57,500 nt of DNA from an uncultured Opitutales bacterium (GTDB lineage Bacteria > Verrucomicrobiota > Verrucomicrobiia > Opitutales > Seribacteraceae): the NCBI GenBank assembly GCA_943789375.1, contig CALSTX010000004.1, positions 1 through 57,500 of the forward strand, given 5' to 3'. The position numbers were made by a program, and so were the translations under genes. Below are positions 9,276 to 18,292 of the stretch, piece after piece; position 1 is the stretch's first letter, and every line of letters begins with the position of its first letter. Under the pieces are notes generated by a model that saw nothing but the letters and a program-made list of their open reading frames with translations, did not search any database and had not been told where the DNA came from.

Positions 9276-10096
9276 GCTAAGCCGAGCTCTAGGAGAGCAA
9301 GAGAAACTTCATCGGCGGTAGGAGCCCGATAGTGCCAATTATTATCATCTTCCATAAAGGAAACACCTTTTCCTTTTACGGTATGAGCGATAATTGCCGT
9401 GGGTTTGTCTTTTTGCCTATATGCGTCCTCGATGGCGTTTTGAAGTTCAGTTAGGTTGTGACCATCGACTTCTCGAGTGTACCAACCAAACGCCTTCCAC
9501 TTTTCTGACAGCGGATGTAGAGACAGTACTTCATCGCTCCGACCCGTTGCTTGCCATTTGTTATAGTCTATGATCACTGCCAAATTCGTTGCTTTTTGGG
9601 CAGGTGCCATCATCGCAGCCTCCCAGACGGAGCCTTCATTGCACTCTCCATCGCTAAGAACGACTAACACTTTTGAATCGAGTTTCTTGATTCGTAAGCC
9701 TAGAGCCATACCCAATCCACATGGTAAACCATGACCAAGAGATCCAGTCGCCAATTCTAGTCCAGGTACGCATCTCGGAGATGGATGTTCAGGCAGTTGG
9801 CCGCCATCCTCGTTCCATGTGTCGAGCAACTTTTCGTCAAAAAAACCGCGATAGGCAAGTATTGCATACTGAGCACCTACAGCATGGCCTTTGCTGAGAA
9901 TGATACGATCACGTTCCGGAGAGCTTGCATTGGAGGGTTTTATGTTGAGAGTGCCACCGCAGTAAGCCGCAACCATGATATCTACACAGGAGAGGGCAGA
10001 GGCAAGGTGAGCTGTCTTCTTTTTGTAAGTTATTTCTACCAACCACCCTCGGATCCGGCGAGACAAGCATTCAATCTCTTCCAAAGTTTCTGGCAT
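9272..10096 (-). CDS. Transketolase N-terminal subunit
   Basis: A 274-residue thiamine-diphosphate-binding half of transketolase. The cofactor motif is SDGE at 148-151 leading to the Asn of DYN at 179, about 30 residues later as expected. Other family marks are the His of SKGHAVG (71), PEHPSP near 103 and the glycine-rich ATGSLGHGLP. The start is ATG 10096, overlapping the epimerase stop as TAATG. Together with the downstream C-terminal subunit it makes a complete heteromeric transketolase. Its placement inside a nucleotide-sugar operon and not beside pentose-phosphate genes suggests a dedicated two-carbon ketol transfer for the glycan sugar. Confidence 0.9.
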   Translation of the reverse strand: MPETLEEIECLSRRIRGWLVEITYKKKTAHLASALSCVDIMVAAYCGGTLNIKPSNASSPERDRIILSKGHAVGAQYAILAYRGFFDEKLLDTWNEDGGQLPEHPSPRCVPGLELATGSLGHGLPCGLGMALGLRIKKLDSKVLVVLSDGECNEGSVWEAAMMAPAQKATNLAVIIDYNKWQATGRSDEVLSLHPLSEKWKAFGWYTREVDGHNLTELQNAIEDAYRQKDKPTAIIAHTVKGKGVSFMEDDNNWHYRAPTADEVSLALLELGLA

Positions 10097-11037
10097 TAAC
10101 CTAAATTCAAGTCTTTCATTGACCTGATGTTATAGTGTTTGTCTTCATTCCTTAGGATTCCATTTCGGAACGCTTCAATGATTTCGTTCATCGCATCATC
10201 TACAGTGAACTTTTGCTTGTATCCGGTTGCTAGAAGTTTGTCCGAGTTTAAACGATAGGAACGCGGATCGTTTGATTCGCTGACTACAATTTCAGATGGG
10301 ATTTTTGCGGATGCTCTTTCGGCAATCTCCATGATGCTTATATTTTCGAATCCTGCATTGTAAATGCCCTGTATCGCGTTCCCATGTTCAAGAAAGTGTA
10401 GATAAACGCCGATCATATCTTGGATGTGAATGTTCGGTCGTGTTTGTTTTCCCCCGAAAACCGTAATTCTCTGATTTGTGAAGGCCTGCATGGTGAGAAT
10501 GTTTACGGAAAGATCCAAGCGCATTCGAGGCGAATAGCCACAGACGGTTGCTGGACGAACAATTTGAACGAGAATATCATCGGCGTAACTTAGTAACACC
10601 CTTTCGCTGATCATTTTTGTTTTGTTGTAATCCGAAAGAGGCACCAAGGGCAAATCCTCGGTCACATGCTTGTCTTCTTTGTATCCATACACGCTACCTG
10701 AACTCGCATAGATGAATTGTCCTACCCCATATTCGATGGCCCTGTCTACTAGGAACTTAGTAGCCAAAGCATTGACTTCCCAATTCAACTTGGAATTCAG
10801 GTCGCTACAAGGATCATTCGCCACGTTTGCCAGATGAATAATTGCTTCCACCCCGTCCATCGGTATGGATTCAACTTCTCTGATATCACCCTGTGTAATC
10901 GATAATTTAGGATGATTGCTCAAGTGGTTTCCGAACCACATGATATCGTGGACATGAATCTCATGTCCTTCCTGCAAAAGTGCTCTTGTCAGAGAAGTCC
11001 CAATGAAACCACATCCTCCAGTTACTAAGATTTTCAT
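10096..11037 (-). CDS. NAD-dependent epimerase/dehydratase (extended SDR)
   Basis: A 313-residue nucleotide-sugar enzyme. The NAD-binding motif is TGGCGFIG (Gly7, Gly10, Gly13), the catalytic Ser lies in SSGSVYG at 112-118, and the YxxxK pair is Tyr137 and Lys141 (DYNKTK). The length matches UDP-glucose 4-epimerase-like SDR enzymes. The stop overlaps the transketolase start by one base (TAATG). Next to the cytidylyltransferase-kinase and the second SDR it most likely epimerises, dehydrates or reduces an NDP-sugar; which reaction cannot be told from sequence alone. Confidence 0.88.
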   Translation of the reverse strand: MKILVTGGCGFIGTSLTRALLQEGHEIHVHDIMWFGNHLSNHPKLSITQGDIREVESIPMDGVEAIIHLANVANDPCSDLNSKLNWEVNALATKFLVDRAIEYGVGQFIYASSGSVYGYKEDKHVTEDLPLVPLSDYNKTKMISERVLLSYADDILVQIVRPATVCGYSPRMRLDLSVNILTMQAFTNQRITVFGGKQTRPNIHIQDMIGVYLHFLEHGNAIQGIYNAGFENISIMEIAERASAKIPSEIVVSESNDPRSYRLNSDKLLATGYKQKFTVDDAMNEIIEAFRNGILRNEDKHYNIRSMKDLNLG

Positions 11038-11091
11038 TTGTTTATATACTTTTCAAAATTGCTTTCGTGATGATTACCTAAAATTCAGAAC

Positions 11092-12085
11092 TTAGGGTTT
11101 GTGAATATAATCCTGAGGCGACGCGATCAGTTCATCTATGTTGTCTTTCACCCAATGAGTAGTGCTTTGCAACCCGTCCTTCAATGTGATCCTCGGTTCC
11201 CATTGGAGCCGCTCTTTGGCAAGTGTGCAATCGAGCAAATAGGCAGAGTCTTTACCTAGTCTTTCCCCCGAGATTTCAACATGCTCTTCGAAGTCAACAC
11301 CTATTCTTTCGGCAATAAGTTCGACAAGTGTGCGAATACTTATGTTTTGTGGTGTGGCGAAATGAAAAACTTCCCCGGTTTCACCCCTTTCGGCTGCTCG
11401 TTGGGTACCTTCGCAGACATCATCAATATGGATGAACGACCGGATGGACGTGCCGCCACCATGTAATTGCAGTCTCTTGTTGGTAAGAAAGATAGAGGAT
11501 TGTGCGAGGAATAATCCGGTAAAGTTGCTGATGCTCACCGTAAACATTGGCGGCTCGGGTAAATACTACTGGAAAATTATAAGCTTTTATAAACGATAAA
11601 AGGCTCATGTCTGCTGCAGCTCTGGAGACTGCATATGGAGTGCTGGGGTTAAAAGGATGGCTCTCATTTATCAAGCCTTTACAGGATCCATAAACTTCGG
11701 GCGTGCTGATATGCACATATCGTTTCAGCCAGTCGAATTTCCGAAGTTCGTCATGGAGCTTTACGGTTGCTACTGTATTAGTTTGAAACCAGTCTCCTGG
11801 TGTTTCCCAGCTTTCTGCAACCATTCCTTGAGCGGCGAAATTAACTACGAAATCGGGCCGAAAGTCTGCAAGTGCCGAGGTTATTCCTTTCAAGGTTTTG
11901 GTTTAAGTCTAGTTGCTGGAATTTGAAGTTTTCATGGGTTCTGCTGTTTGTATGGTAGGAAAACAGGATGCAGTTCAGGATGAACGGCTAACACCCAGAA
12001 CTTCATGACCCTTTTTGCAGTAAGGTGGTTCACGAAAGCTTGAACCTGAAAAGGAGTTACTTCCAATTACGGCATACTTTGTCAT
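11092..12085 (-). pseudogene. NDP-sugar 4,6-dehydratase-like SDR, multiple +1 frameshifts
   Basis: Reading frames join from ATG 12085 (MTKYAVIGSNSFSGSSF) through LADFRPDFVVNFAAQGMV, STPEVYG and VFTRAANVYGEHQQLYRIIP to GGGTSIRSFIHIDDV and the C-terminus at 11092. About seven single-base insertions must be removed: about three near 12030-12050, three between about 11890 and 11985, and one near 11502-11510. The result is 987 bases or 328 residues, the normal size for dTDP-glucose or GDP-mannose 4,6-dehydratase relatives. The usual YxxxK is read as YAVSR, with Arg in place of Lys (AGA codon). This is the most damaged gene in the window. It is either a true pseudogene or a stretch of poor base calling. 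Confidence 0.75.
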
Positions 12086-12097
12086 GAAAAGACCATT

Positions 12098-13640
12098 CTA
12101 AAGGTTTAAAAGTGCCTCCAAGGACTTCATGAATTTGACCTTGGTAATACAATCCGAGTTGCCCACAATTCGAACAGCTTGTGCACCTGCAATTTGTCCT
12201 ACCAGCGTGGCTAGTTCAATTGGCAAGCCCTTGGTTGCCGCTAAAGATGCAGTAGCACAAAATGCATCTCCTGCTCCCACGGTATCAATCGCTTCTTTTT
12301 CCAAAGAGTCGCAAAAACAAGGTGAGTGTCCTTTGGTAAACCCAATTGTCTCGGACCCTCCACGAGTAAACCAACCATATTTGGCGAAGAGGGTGTTGGC
12401 TAATTGTTCTAATTCAAGTGATTCATCGAAAATTTTCTTTCCAGTAGATAAGCTCATTTCCGTTTGATCTAATGAGAACGAATCCGCTCTTTGGTACTGA
12501 CGGTTAATAATGTTGAAGCCGTAGTTGTTACTGTTTGTTTGGCAGTTTAATGCAAGGAAGTTCGCCTCTTCCTGAACAATTTCTCTCAAATCAGCCGACA
12601 TGAGTCCATGCCCAAAATCCGCAACCAAAACTAAGTCAAAATCTTTGATTTTTCTTCTAAGTTTTGAAGACAGTTTATTTTGGATGGAAGGATTGGGGTG
12701 GTCTTTGTCGATATGGTTGACCGAGAATAAGCTTAGATAGTTCTTTTCCTGCAGAAAGTGCCTCTACGAATCTGTGTTTTACTATAGTTGTAAAACCCGG
12801 TTCTTGTTGAATCCAATTTTCCTCTTCCGATAAGTGTTCTTTAAGAAATTGATCGATCCAGGGTTCATTCCCAGCAAGGCTAAAAAGCCTTACATTTGGT
12901 GTGAACTCTCTTATGTGACGAAAAATTGCGAGTGCCCCGCCGGCCTGTAGGTTTTCGCTAACGAAACGACTCGACAGGATTCTGTTTTTAGAGGTTAGAC
13001 CTTGCACCGAAACAGTGCTGTATTTATCCAAGATCAGATCACCGATTACAAGCACTCGAAGGGATGAGAAGTCGTCAACTAACTTACTTAATTCAGAAGG
13101 TGAAAACTCTTTTGACACTCTGTGCAGAAGATCTTTTGTAGATTTCGAAAAGGTTTCAAAATGTTTGTTTAATAGCTTGGACGAACTGAATACAACAGAT
13201 CCCAAATACGCAATTTCTCCTCCAACCTCTTTCACGGTTTTTATATCTTCATGAATATTACCGGTAACATCAACTGAAGGGTTTTGATATTCCTTTCCCT
13301 TGCAATAAACATCTGGACAGACTGCTTTAATCGCTTCGACTGCAGCAGGGAATGGAATTACAGAAACAAAATCTACTGTTTCTAAGTTGATCAGAGAGCG
13401 AATCCTTAAATCGTCACCAAAAAAAGGACGACCTGGACCTTTATTAACAAACTTCTCTGCAGTGATCGTAACTACTAGAATGTCGCCTCGAGCTTTTGCC
13501 TCTTCGAAATGTATTATATGCCCTGGATGAACAAGGTCGAATGTGCCATGACACTGAACAATTTTATTTCCATCTTTTTTTAACTCTTTCGTGAAAGGAG
13601 AGAGTTTTTCAAAATTGATTATTTTTTTCGAAGATTTCAT
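12098..13640 (-). pseudogene. Bifunctional cytidylyltransferase / PfkB-family sugar kinase, one +1 frameshift
   Basis: A fusion of about 513 residues. The N-terminal nucleotidyltransferase domain shows HGTFDLVHPGH (HxGH at 38-41) and YCKGKEY. The C-terminal ribokinase-like domain begins near residue 195 (LRVLVIGDLILDKY) and ends with the catalytic TVGAGDAF (Asp about 458). The domain order is the reverse of HldE/RfaE, where the kinase comes first. The frame breaks at 12728, where one extra base (plus-strand T) separates AGKELSKL from FSVNHIDKDHPNPS. Predicted chemistry is phosphorylation of a sugar phosphate and activation to an NDP-sugar. With the GmhA-like isomerase and transketolase in the operon, an NDP-heptose-type route is plausible but inferred. 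Confidence 0.82.
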
Positions 13641-13718
13641 TAGGTGAAAATTAAAAAAATCTTACAAACGATATAAAGTCTCTAGGATCTGTTTGAACCA
13701 TTGATATCTAAACGGATT

Positions 13719-14978
13719 TTAAATCCTTGTCCAAGAACTTTCCAAGATACTACCAGCATGTGAATGAGCAGAGAAATCAAAAATATGACCGTTGAAATTA
13801 TGATCTATAATCTCAAAGCTTATTGGACTTTGAACGCTATCGTCACTCACACCACTAGTCGATTCTTTTGTCCAAACAGAGAGCGTATAATTTCCTGAAA
13901 AAAAGGGTAGTTTAGGAAATTTAACACTTAATTGATGGTATCCTTTTGTGAATTTTTTTGAATAACCTTCCCAACTGCTAATAGCTAATGACATTTGAAT
14001 GCCATCGTGACGATTAATAGCAATGCCGATGTCTAGGTAATTCGTTTCTATCAGAATGTCCAATTCTAATAATATGGAAAATGGCATTCCGCATTTGAGA
14101 AGATGTGTGCGTGTATTTGAATTATCAAGCATTTCAATACTCTTGATTTGAGAATATTGCTTCGAAGAAGCGGGCAATTGAATTTTCGGTTTCAGCTCCC
14201 AGTAACCTAGTTGCGAACCTGATCTCCCCAAAGTGAGATATTTGGAAATACCTTCATCAACGGATCCGTCATGAATGATTTTTCCTTTATCAATCAGTAT
14301 GCACCGAGTGCAGAAAGAACCAATTGTAGCCATGTTATGACTTACGATCAGAATGGTCTTCCCAGACTTGTTGATTTCTCCCATTTTACTAATGCATCTT
14401 TTTTGGAAGTCGACGTCTCCAACTGCCAGCACCTCATCAATGATTAAAATTTCAGGCTCAAGATGGCTTGCCACTGCAAATGCTAAGCGGACGAACATGC
14501 CGCTGGAATACCTTTTCACAGGAGTATCAATGAATTCATTGATTTGGGCGAATTCAATGATCGAATCAACTTTCGAAGCAATTTCTTTTCTTGTTAATCC
14601 ATAAAGTGATCCATTCAAAAAAATATTTTCTCGACCTGTCATCTCGCCATGAAAACCAGTACCCACTTCAAGCAAAGATGCCACTCTTCCAGTGTATCTA
14701 GCAGAACCAGAACTAGGTTCGGTGATTCGGCTTAGTATCTTCAGCAATGTGGACTTACCCGCACCATTTCGTCCGATTATTCCAACGACTTCGCCTTCTT
14801 CGATGTCAAAACTGACTTTATCCAAGGCTTTAAACCGTTGGGAGTTTGCATTTTCCTTTACGGGTACACCAAACTTTTTTGCTGAGGATTTCAGGTCTTC
14901 GATAAACGATCGTAATCCCAAACCTCCCAAGCGGTAGGTTTTGGAAAGCTCATTAACTTGTATAATGGGAGTAGACAT
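13719..14978 (-). CDS. Polysaccharide ABC transporter ATP-binding protein (Wzt-like)
   Basis: A 419-residue ATPase of the O-antigen/teichoic-acid exporter class. Walker A is GRNGAGKST (about residues 69-77), the signature is YSSGMFVRLAFA near 158, and Walker B with its switch is LIIDEVLAVGD near 180. Beyond about residue 250 there is a further 170-residue beta-rich domain resembling the Wzt C-terminal domain, which in O9a-type systems recognises the modified end of the glycan. ATG 14978 is preferred over a TTG two codons earlier. The permease gene lies immediately upstream. The carrier domain suggests that a terminal modification, perhaps by one of the neighbouring transferases, gates export. 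Confidence 0.92.
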   Translation of the reverse strand: MSTPIIQVNELSKTYRLGGLGLRSFIEDLKSSAKKFGVPVKENANSQRFKALDKVSFDIEEGEVVGIIGRNGAGKSTLLKILSRITEPSSGSARYTGRVASLLEVGTGFHGEMTGRENIFLNGSLYGLTRKEIASKVDSIIEFAQINEFIDTPVKRYSSGMFVRLAFAVASHLEPEILIIDEVLAVGDVDFQKRCISKMGEINKSGKTILIVSHNMATIGSFCTRCILIDKGKIIHDGSVDEGISKYLTLGRSGSQLGYWELKPKIQLPASSKQYSQIKSIEMLDNSNTRTHLLKCGMPFSILLELDILIETNYLDIGIAINRHDGIQMSLAISSWEGYSKKFTKGYHQLSVKFPKLPFFSGNYTLSVWTKESTSGVSDDSVQSPISFEIIDHNFNGHIFDFSAHSHAGSILESSWTRI

Positions 14979-14992
14979 CTTCAAAAAACCAT

Positions 14993-15844
14993 TCAGACAA
15001 AATCAACGTATGTTCTCTGGGTTTTGTTATAAAGAATGAGTCCTATGAGGAAAATGATTATGGTAGAGGCGATCGAAGGAACTGCGAATGTTAGATTGCT
15101 AGCGGTCGAATTGCCTAGCAGAACGAGACGATAGGATTCGATTATGAAGGTCAAGGGGTTCAGTGCCATGTATTCCTGATATTTTTCAGGAATCTCGGAA
15201 ACAGGATAAATGACTGGTGAGGCATACATGATGAATTGAGTAAAGAGACCTGAAATTCTAGCTAAGTCACGATACTTGACTGACATCGCCGAAATGATGA
15301 ATCCCAAACCTAAACCCAAGACGGCAGTCTGTATTATCAATGCGGGAAGTAAGATTAGAGAAAAGCTCAATTCGATGGATGAATCAGGGCTATTTTGGTT
15401 GTAAATGACCAATGCAAGGAAGAAGACCAGCAGTTGGATTGAAAAGTTCAATAACGAAGATATTGATTGTCCGATAGGTGGAATTAATCGAGGAAAGTAG
15501 ACTTTTGCAAAGAGCGCGACATTGCTTTGAAGAGAATGTGAACCAATTCCCAAAACGCCGCCGAAATACTGCCAACCAATCATTCCGCACAAATAAAAAA
15601 GAAATGCAGGGTGACCATCGGTTGAAAGGCCCGCAATATTGCCAAAAATAATAGTGAATACGGCACTTCCCATTAGTGCTTGGATCACAACCCATAGTGG
15701 ACCTAAAATAGTTTGTTTGTAACTGGTAACAATATCTCTGCGGATCAGTAGATAGAGCAAGTCTCTGTATTTGAAAAAGTCATTGAGCTCCAAATCCAAA
15801 CATGTTCGATTGGCTGTGATAATGGTTTCCTTTGAGTCGGGCAT
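14993..15844 (-). CDS. Polysaccharide ABC transporter permease (Wzm-like)
   Basis: A 283-residue inner-membrane protein of the ABC-2 family with about six predicted membrane segments. The N-terminal amphipathic part contains DLLYLLIRRDIVTSYKQT, followed by LGPLWVVIQALMGSAVF, a hallmark of Wzm/TagG/RfbA permeases, and the C-terminal region has NPLTFIIESYRLVLLG. It pairs with the Wzt-like ATPase encoded 14 bases downstream. Together they would flip an undecaprenyl-linked glycan across the inner membrane. The start is ATG 15844. Confidence 0.92.
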   Translation of the reverse strand: MPDSKETIITANRTCLDLELNDFFKYRDLLYLLIRRDIVTSYKQTILGPLWVVIQALMGSAVFTIIFGNIAGLSTDGHPAFLFYLCGMIGWQYFGGVLGIGSHSLQSNVALFAKVYFPRLIPPIGQSISSLLNFSIQLLVFFLALVIYNQNSPDSSIELSFSLILLPALIIQTAVLGLGLGFIISAMSVKYRDLARISGLFTQFIMYASPVIYPVSEIPEKYQEYMALNPLTFIIESYRLVLLGNSTASNLTFAVPSIASTIIIFLIGLILYNKTQRTYVDFV

Positions 15845-15882
15845 AAACTAAGAAATCTTATTCAAGATGTCAGAGGAAAACT

Positions 15883-16443
15883 TCAATTAGGGTTATTTTC
15901 TTTGAGCCATTGCATTAACATATGACCTAGGATGCATTGCATATCTTCGGCAATTTGCATGTCGTGGAAAGGAATATGTATGGAGTGGTCGGCAAGCTCC
16001 ATGCACTTGCCCCCAGAAAAACCGACAACAGCGTAACTTTTCATTCCAATGGCTTGGGCGGTGTGGATTGCCTTGACTACATTGGGTGAGTTTCCGCTAC
16101 CGGAAAAGACTAGCAAAATATCATTTGGCTGCCCAAGGGTTTTGAGCTGTGCGGAAAAAATATTTTCATAGCCAACGTCATTTCCCAAGCAAGTAAGAAT
16201 CGATGGGTTTGCAGTTAAGGCAGTGACCCGCATGGCTGGCGAAATATTTGGAGAAACTCCATATAGGTAATCATTGGCCAAGTGGATTGCATTTCCGGCA
16301 CTTCCGCCGTTTCCACAGATAAATAATTGTTTGTTGTTTTTCCATAATTCGAGAAAATTATTCCCCCAGGACTCGATTACATCAAGGGGTAGTAAATCGA
16401 GTTGCTCTTTCAAATTATTGATGTAATTTTTAAGAATACTCAT
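15883..16443 (-). CDS. SIS-domain sugar-phosphate isomerase (GmhA-like)
   Basis: A 186-residue single SIS domain protein like GmhA/DiaA. CGNGGSAGNAIHLANDYL (about 42-60) matches the substrate-binding start of sedoheptulose-7-phosphate isomerase, and VFSGSGNSPNVVKAI is the phosphate-binding loop. The C-terminal helix region QIAEDMQCILGHML is also family-like. It is the first gene of the long minus-strand glycan operon, with a 172-base gap to the exosortase gene behind it. In GmhA-type enzymes the product is heptose 7-phosphate, which would feed the kinase and nucleotidyltransferase encoded further down. The exact substrate here is inferred. Confidence 0.85.
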   Translation of the reverse strand: MSILKNYINNLKEQLDLLPLDVIESWGNNFLELWKNNKQLFICGNGGSAGNAIHLANDYLYGVSPNISPAMRVTALTANPSILTCLGNDVGYENIFSAQLKTLGQPNDILLVFSGSGNSPNVVKAIHTAQAIGMKSYAVVGFSGGKCMELADHSIHIPFHDMQIAEDMQCILGHMLMQWLKENNPN

Positions 16444-16517
16444 GGTTGGAAATCGTGGTTTTTAGATGGGAGTGCTTAAAGATATTGGCACATCTGTGAA
16501 ACTTGAGTTTTTTGAAA

Positions 16518-16534
16518 AGATTCGAGTGGAATCT
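16518..16534 (-). terminator. Weak hairpin downstream of exosortase gene
   Basis: A perfect 6-base inverted repeat (AGATTC / GAATCT, loop of five) followed on the minus strand by TTTTC. It lies between the exosortase gene and the glycan operon and could partly separate the two units. The stem is short, so readthrough is likely; this matters because a NusG-like antiterminator is encoded upstream. Confidence 0.3.
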
Positions 16535-16615
16535 AAATATTCAAAATAATATTAGATTTTGGTTTGAAATGTTTAAATACTTGGTTGAGTAAATTTGCAT
16601 ATTCAAGTACCGGCT

Positions 16616-18292
16616 TCATTTTGCTTTCTTATTCTCAAAGCTTAGGCGTTGGTTGGAAAGTGCCTGCAGCTTGTTGATAGCAGTTTGCGGGGAATCTACA
16701 TTGGCAAGGGCAAGGGCGAGCATCGTGCCGCCCACATTTCTGCGGCCCTCGAGGGCAGAACTTACGCGGCCATCAAAGCTGTATCCTCCACGGGGAAATA
16801 AATTGGGCTGACCCGAAGCAATTTTCTTTGGCCAAAAGCAACGAAAGACGAAGAGCTTCCTGTAGTTCCGCGTAAACTCATAGGCTTCGAAAAGTATTTC
16901 TTGGTCGGCTACTTTTACAGGTATGAGGGCGGGATCTTGGCCAGCCAAAGGAGAGACTTGAGTAAGCCCGGTTAAGGGGAGGCAGGACTCGGGAGAGTGG
17001 GTGGATAGGACTGCTGTACAAGCACCTCCCGACTCCCAATTGGCTTCGAAAGCCTGCCAATATTCTTTATTTTGATTGATTTCCAAATAACCGAATGGAT
17101 TCCAGCGAGATCTGAACTGGTCTTGCCATTGGATGGAGCGTGCATGTTCATAATGGAGCTGGGCTTGGATTTGGCTGGATATCTCCTGCTGAGAACTGAG
17201 GATTTCTGAGTCCTCAAGGTCCAAAACTAATTTTGGTAGTGATACCATGGCTTTTTCATTTTTTGCGTAATGAAATTCCGCACCAATGACAGAAGATATA
17301 GTTACAATAAGCGAAAAAATACTAAGTCCTAAAGGGGGAGCACAGCATAGGTTTCTCCAATTACTGGGTGCGGTTCCAAGAGTAGTAAGAAATAATCCAC
17401 CTTTAGATAGGCGGGCGAGTAAAAGGATCGTGAGGAAAATAAATCCTGTCTCGATCAAACCTACAAGATCATGAAGGTTGGGGAGGGCATAGTCTCCAAT
17501 TGAGAATAACGACTCATCGATGTAATGCCCCTTTCCTTTAACTTTGATAAATGAGAGGCAAAAGGCTCGGTTTAAATTGAAAAAGAGGGCAATGAGTAAG
17601 CCTCCAAATACAAGGAGGAGACGGTGTAGAAGAGGGAAAGAGTAGTAGGCACCAAGGAATAGAGAAACTACGAGCGATGCTTGGAGACCATTAATTCCGC
17701 TACAAGCTTGATCAATCCCGACTTTACCAAAGATCCCAACATCGATAACGGTTCCCTGCAGGCTTGCTTCATGCTCGAGTAACAGCAGGATATCTACAAT
17801 AATAGAAGATATTTTTTCTTGAAGCCACTGGGTGAGCTGGAGATCAGTTGCTAGCGGCCAAGGAATTGCGACAAGAAAGAAAAGAAGAGGGAATAGTAAT
17901 CTCCGAATGTTCACATCCTGTTTTTGACTAAAAGCCAAATGTAATATCGAGAGAACCAAAATGATTATGTACAATGCTACATTTATAAGCCTCCAGTCTG
18001 AATTTGCCCCCCTGATCAGCCAAATAGGGAAAATGGAAAGAATAAGCGGAATACCAATGATGAACGAAAGTAGAACTTTTTTCCTGTAAGCAAAACCTTT
18101 TGCATGTGGGGTTGTAAAATCACTTTTCAAGAGCAGAAATAAGCAGAGAAAGGGAACTAAAAATCCATGGGTATACTGTTCGTTGGTTTCCCAAGTTATA
18201 GATAATTGATAGAGCAGAAGGCTCCAAATACCAATAAATGAACTGACACCAAGTGCAATTTTTGCTTTTTCGTTGAGGGTGGTGTTATTCAT
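16616..18292 (-). CDS. Exosortase fused to EpsI-type C-terminal domain
   Basis: A 558-residue inner-membrane protein with about eight to ten hydrophobic helices. The catalytic triad of exosortases is visible: Cys197 in QACSGINGL, Arg242 in NLNRAFCL and His274 in NLHDLVG. After the last helices, residues about 310-558 form the soluble EpsI-like domain, marked by HSPESCLPLTG. Exosortases recognise C-terminal sorting signals of secreted proteins (PEP-CTERM-like) and are found with exopolysaccharide genes. The gene overlaps the upstream TPR gene by eight bases, so the two are coupled. No protein in this window shows an evident PEP-CTERM tail, so substrates must be elsewhere. Confidence 0.9.
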   Translation of the reverse strand: MNNTTLNEKAKIALGVSSFIGIWSLLLYQLSITWETNEQYTHGFLVPFLCLFLLLKSDFTTPHAKGFAYRKKVLLSFIIGIPLILSIFPIWLIRGANSDWRLINVALYIIILVLSILHLAFSQKQDVNIRRLLFPLLFFLVAIPWPLATDLQLTQWLQEKISSIIVDILLLLEHEASLQGTVIDVGIFGKVGIDQACSGINGLQASLVVSLFLGAYYSFPLLHRLLLVFGGLLIALFFNLNRAFCLSFIKVKGKGHYIDESLFSIGDYALPNLHDLVGLIETGFIFLTILLLARLSKGGLFLTTLGTAPSNWRNLCCAPPLGLSIFSLIVTISSVIGAEFHYAKNEKAMVSLPKLVLDLEDSEILSSQQEISSQIQAQLHYEHARSIQWQDQFRSRWNPFGYLEINQNKEYWQAFEANWESGGACTAVLSTHSPESCLPLTGLTQVSPLAGQDPALIPVKVADQEILFEAYEFTRNYRKLFVFRCFWPKKIASGQPNLFPRGGYSFDGRVSSALEGRRNVGGTMLALALANVDSPQTAINKLQALSNQRLSFENKKAK

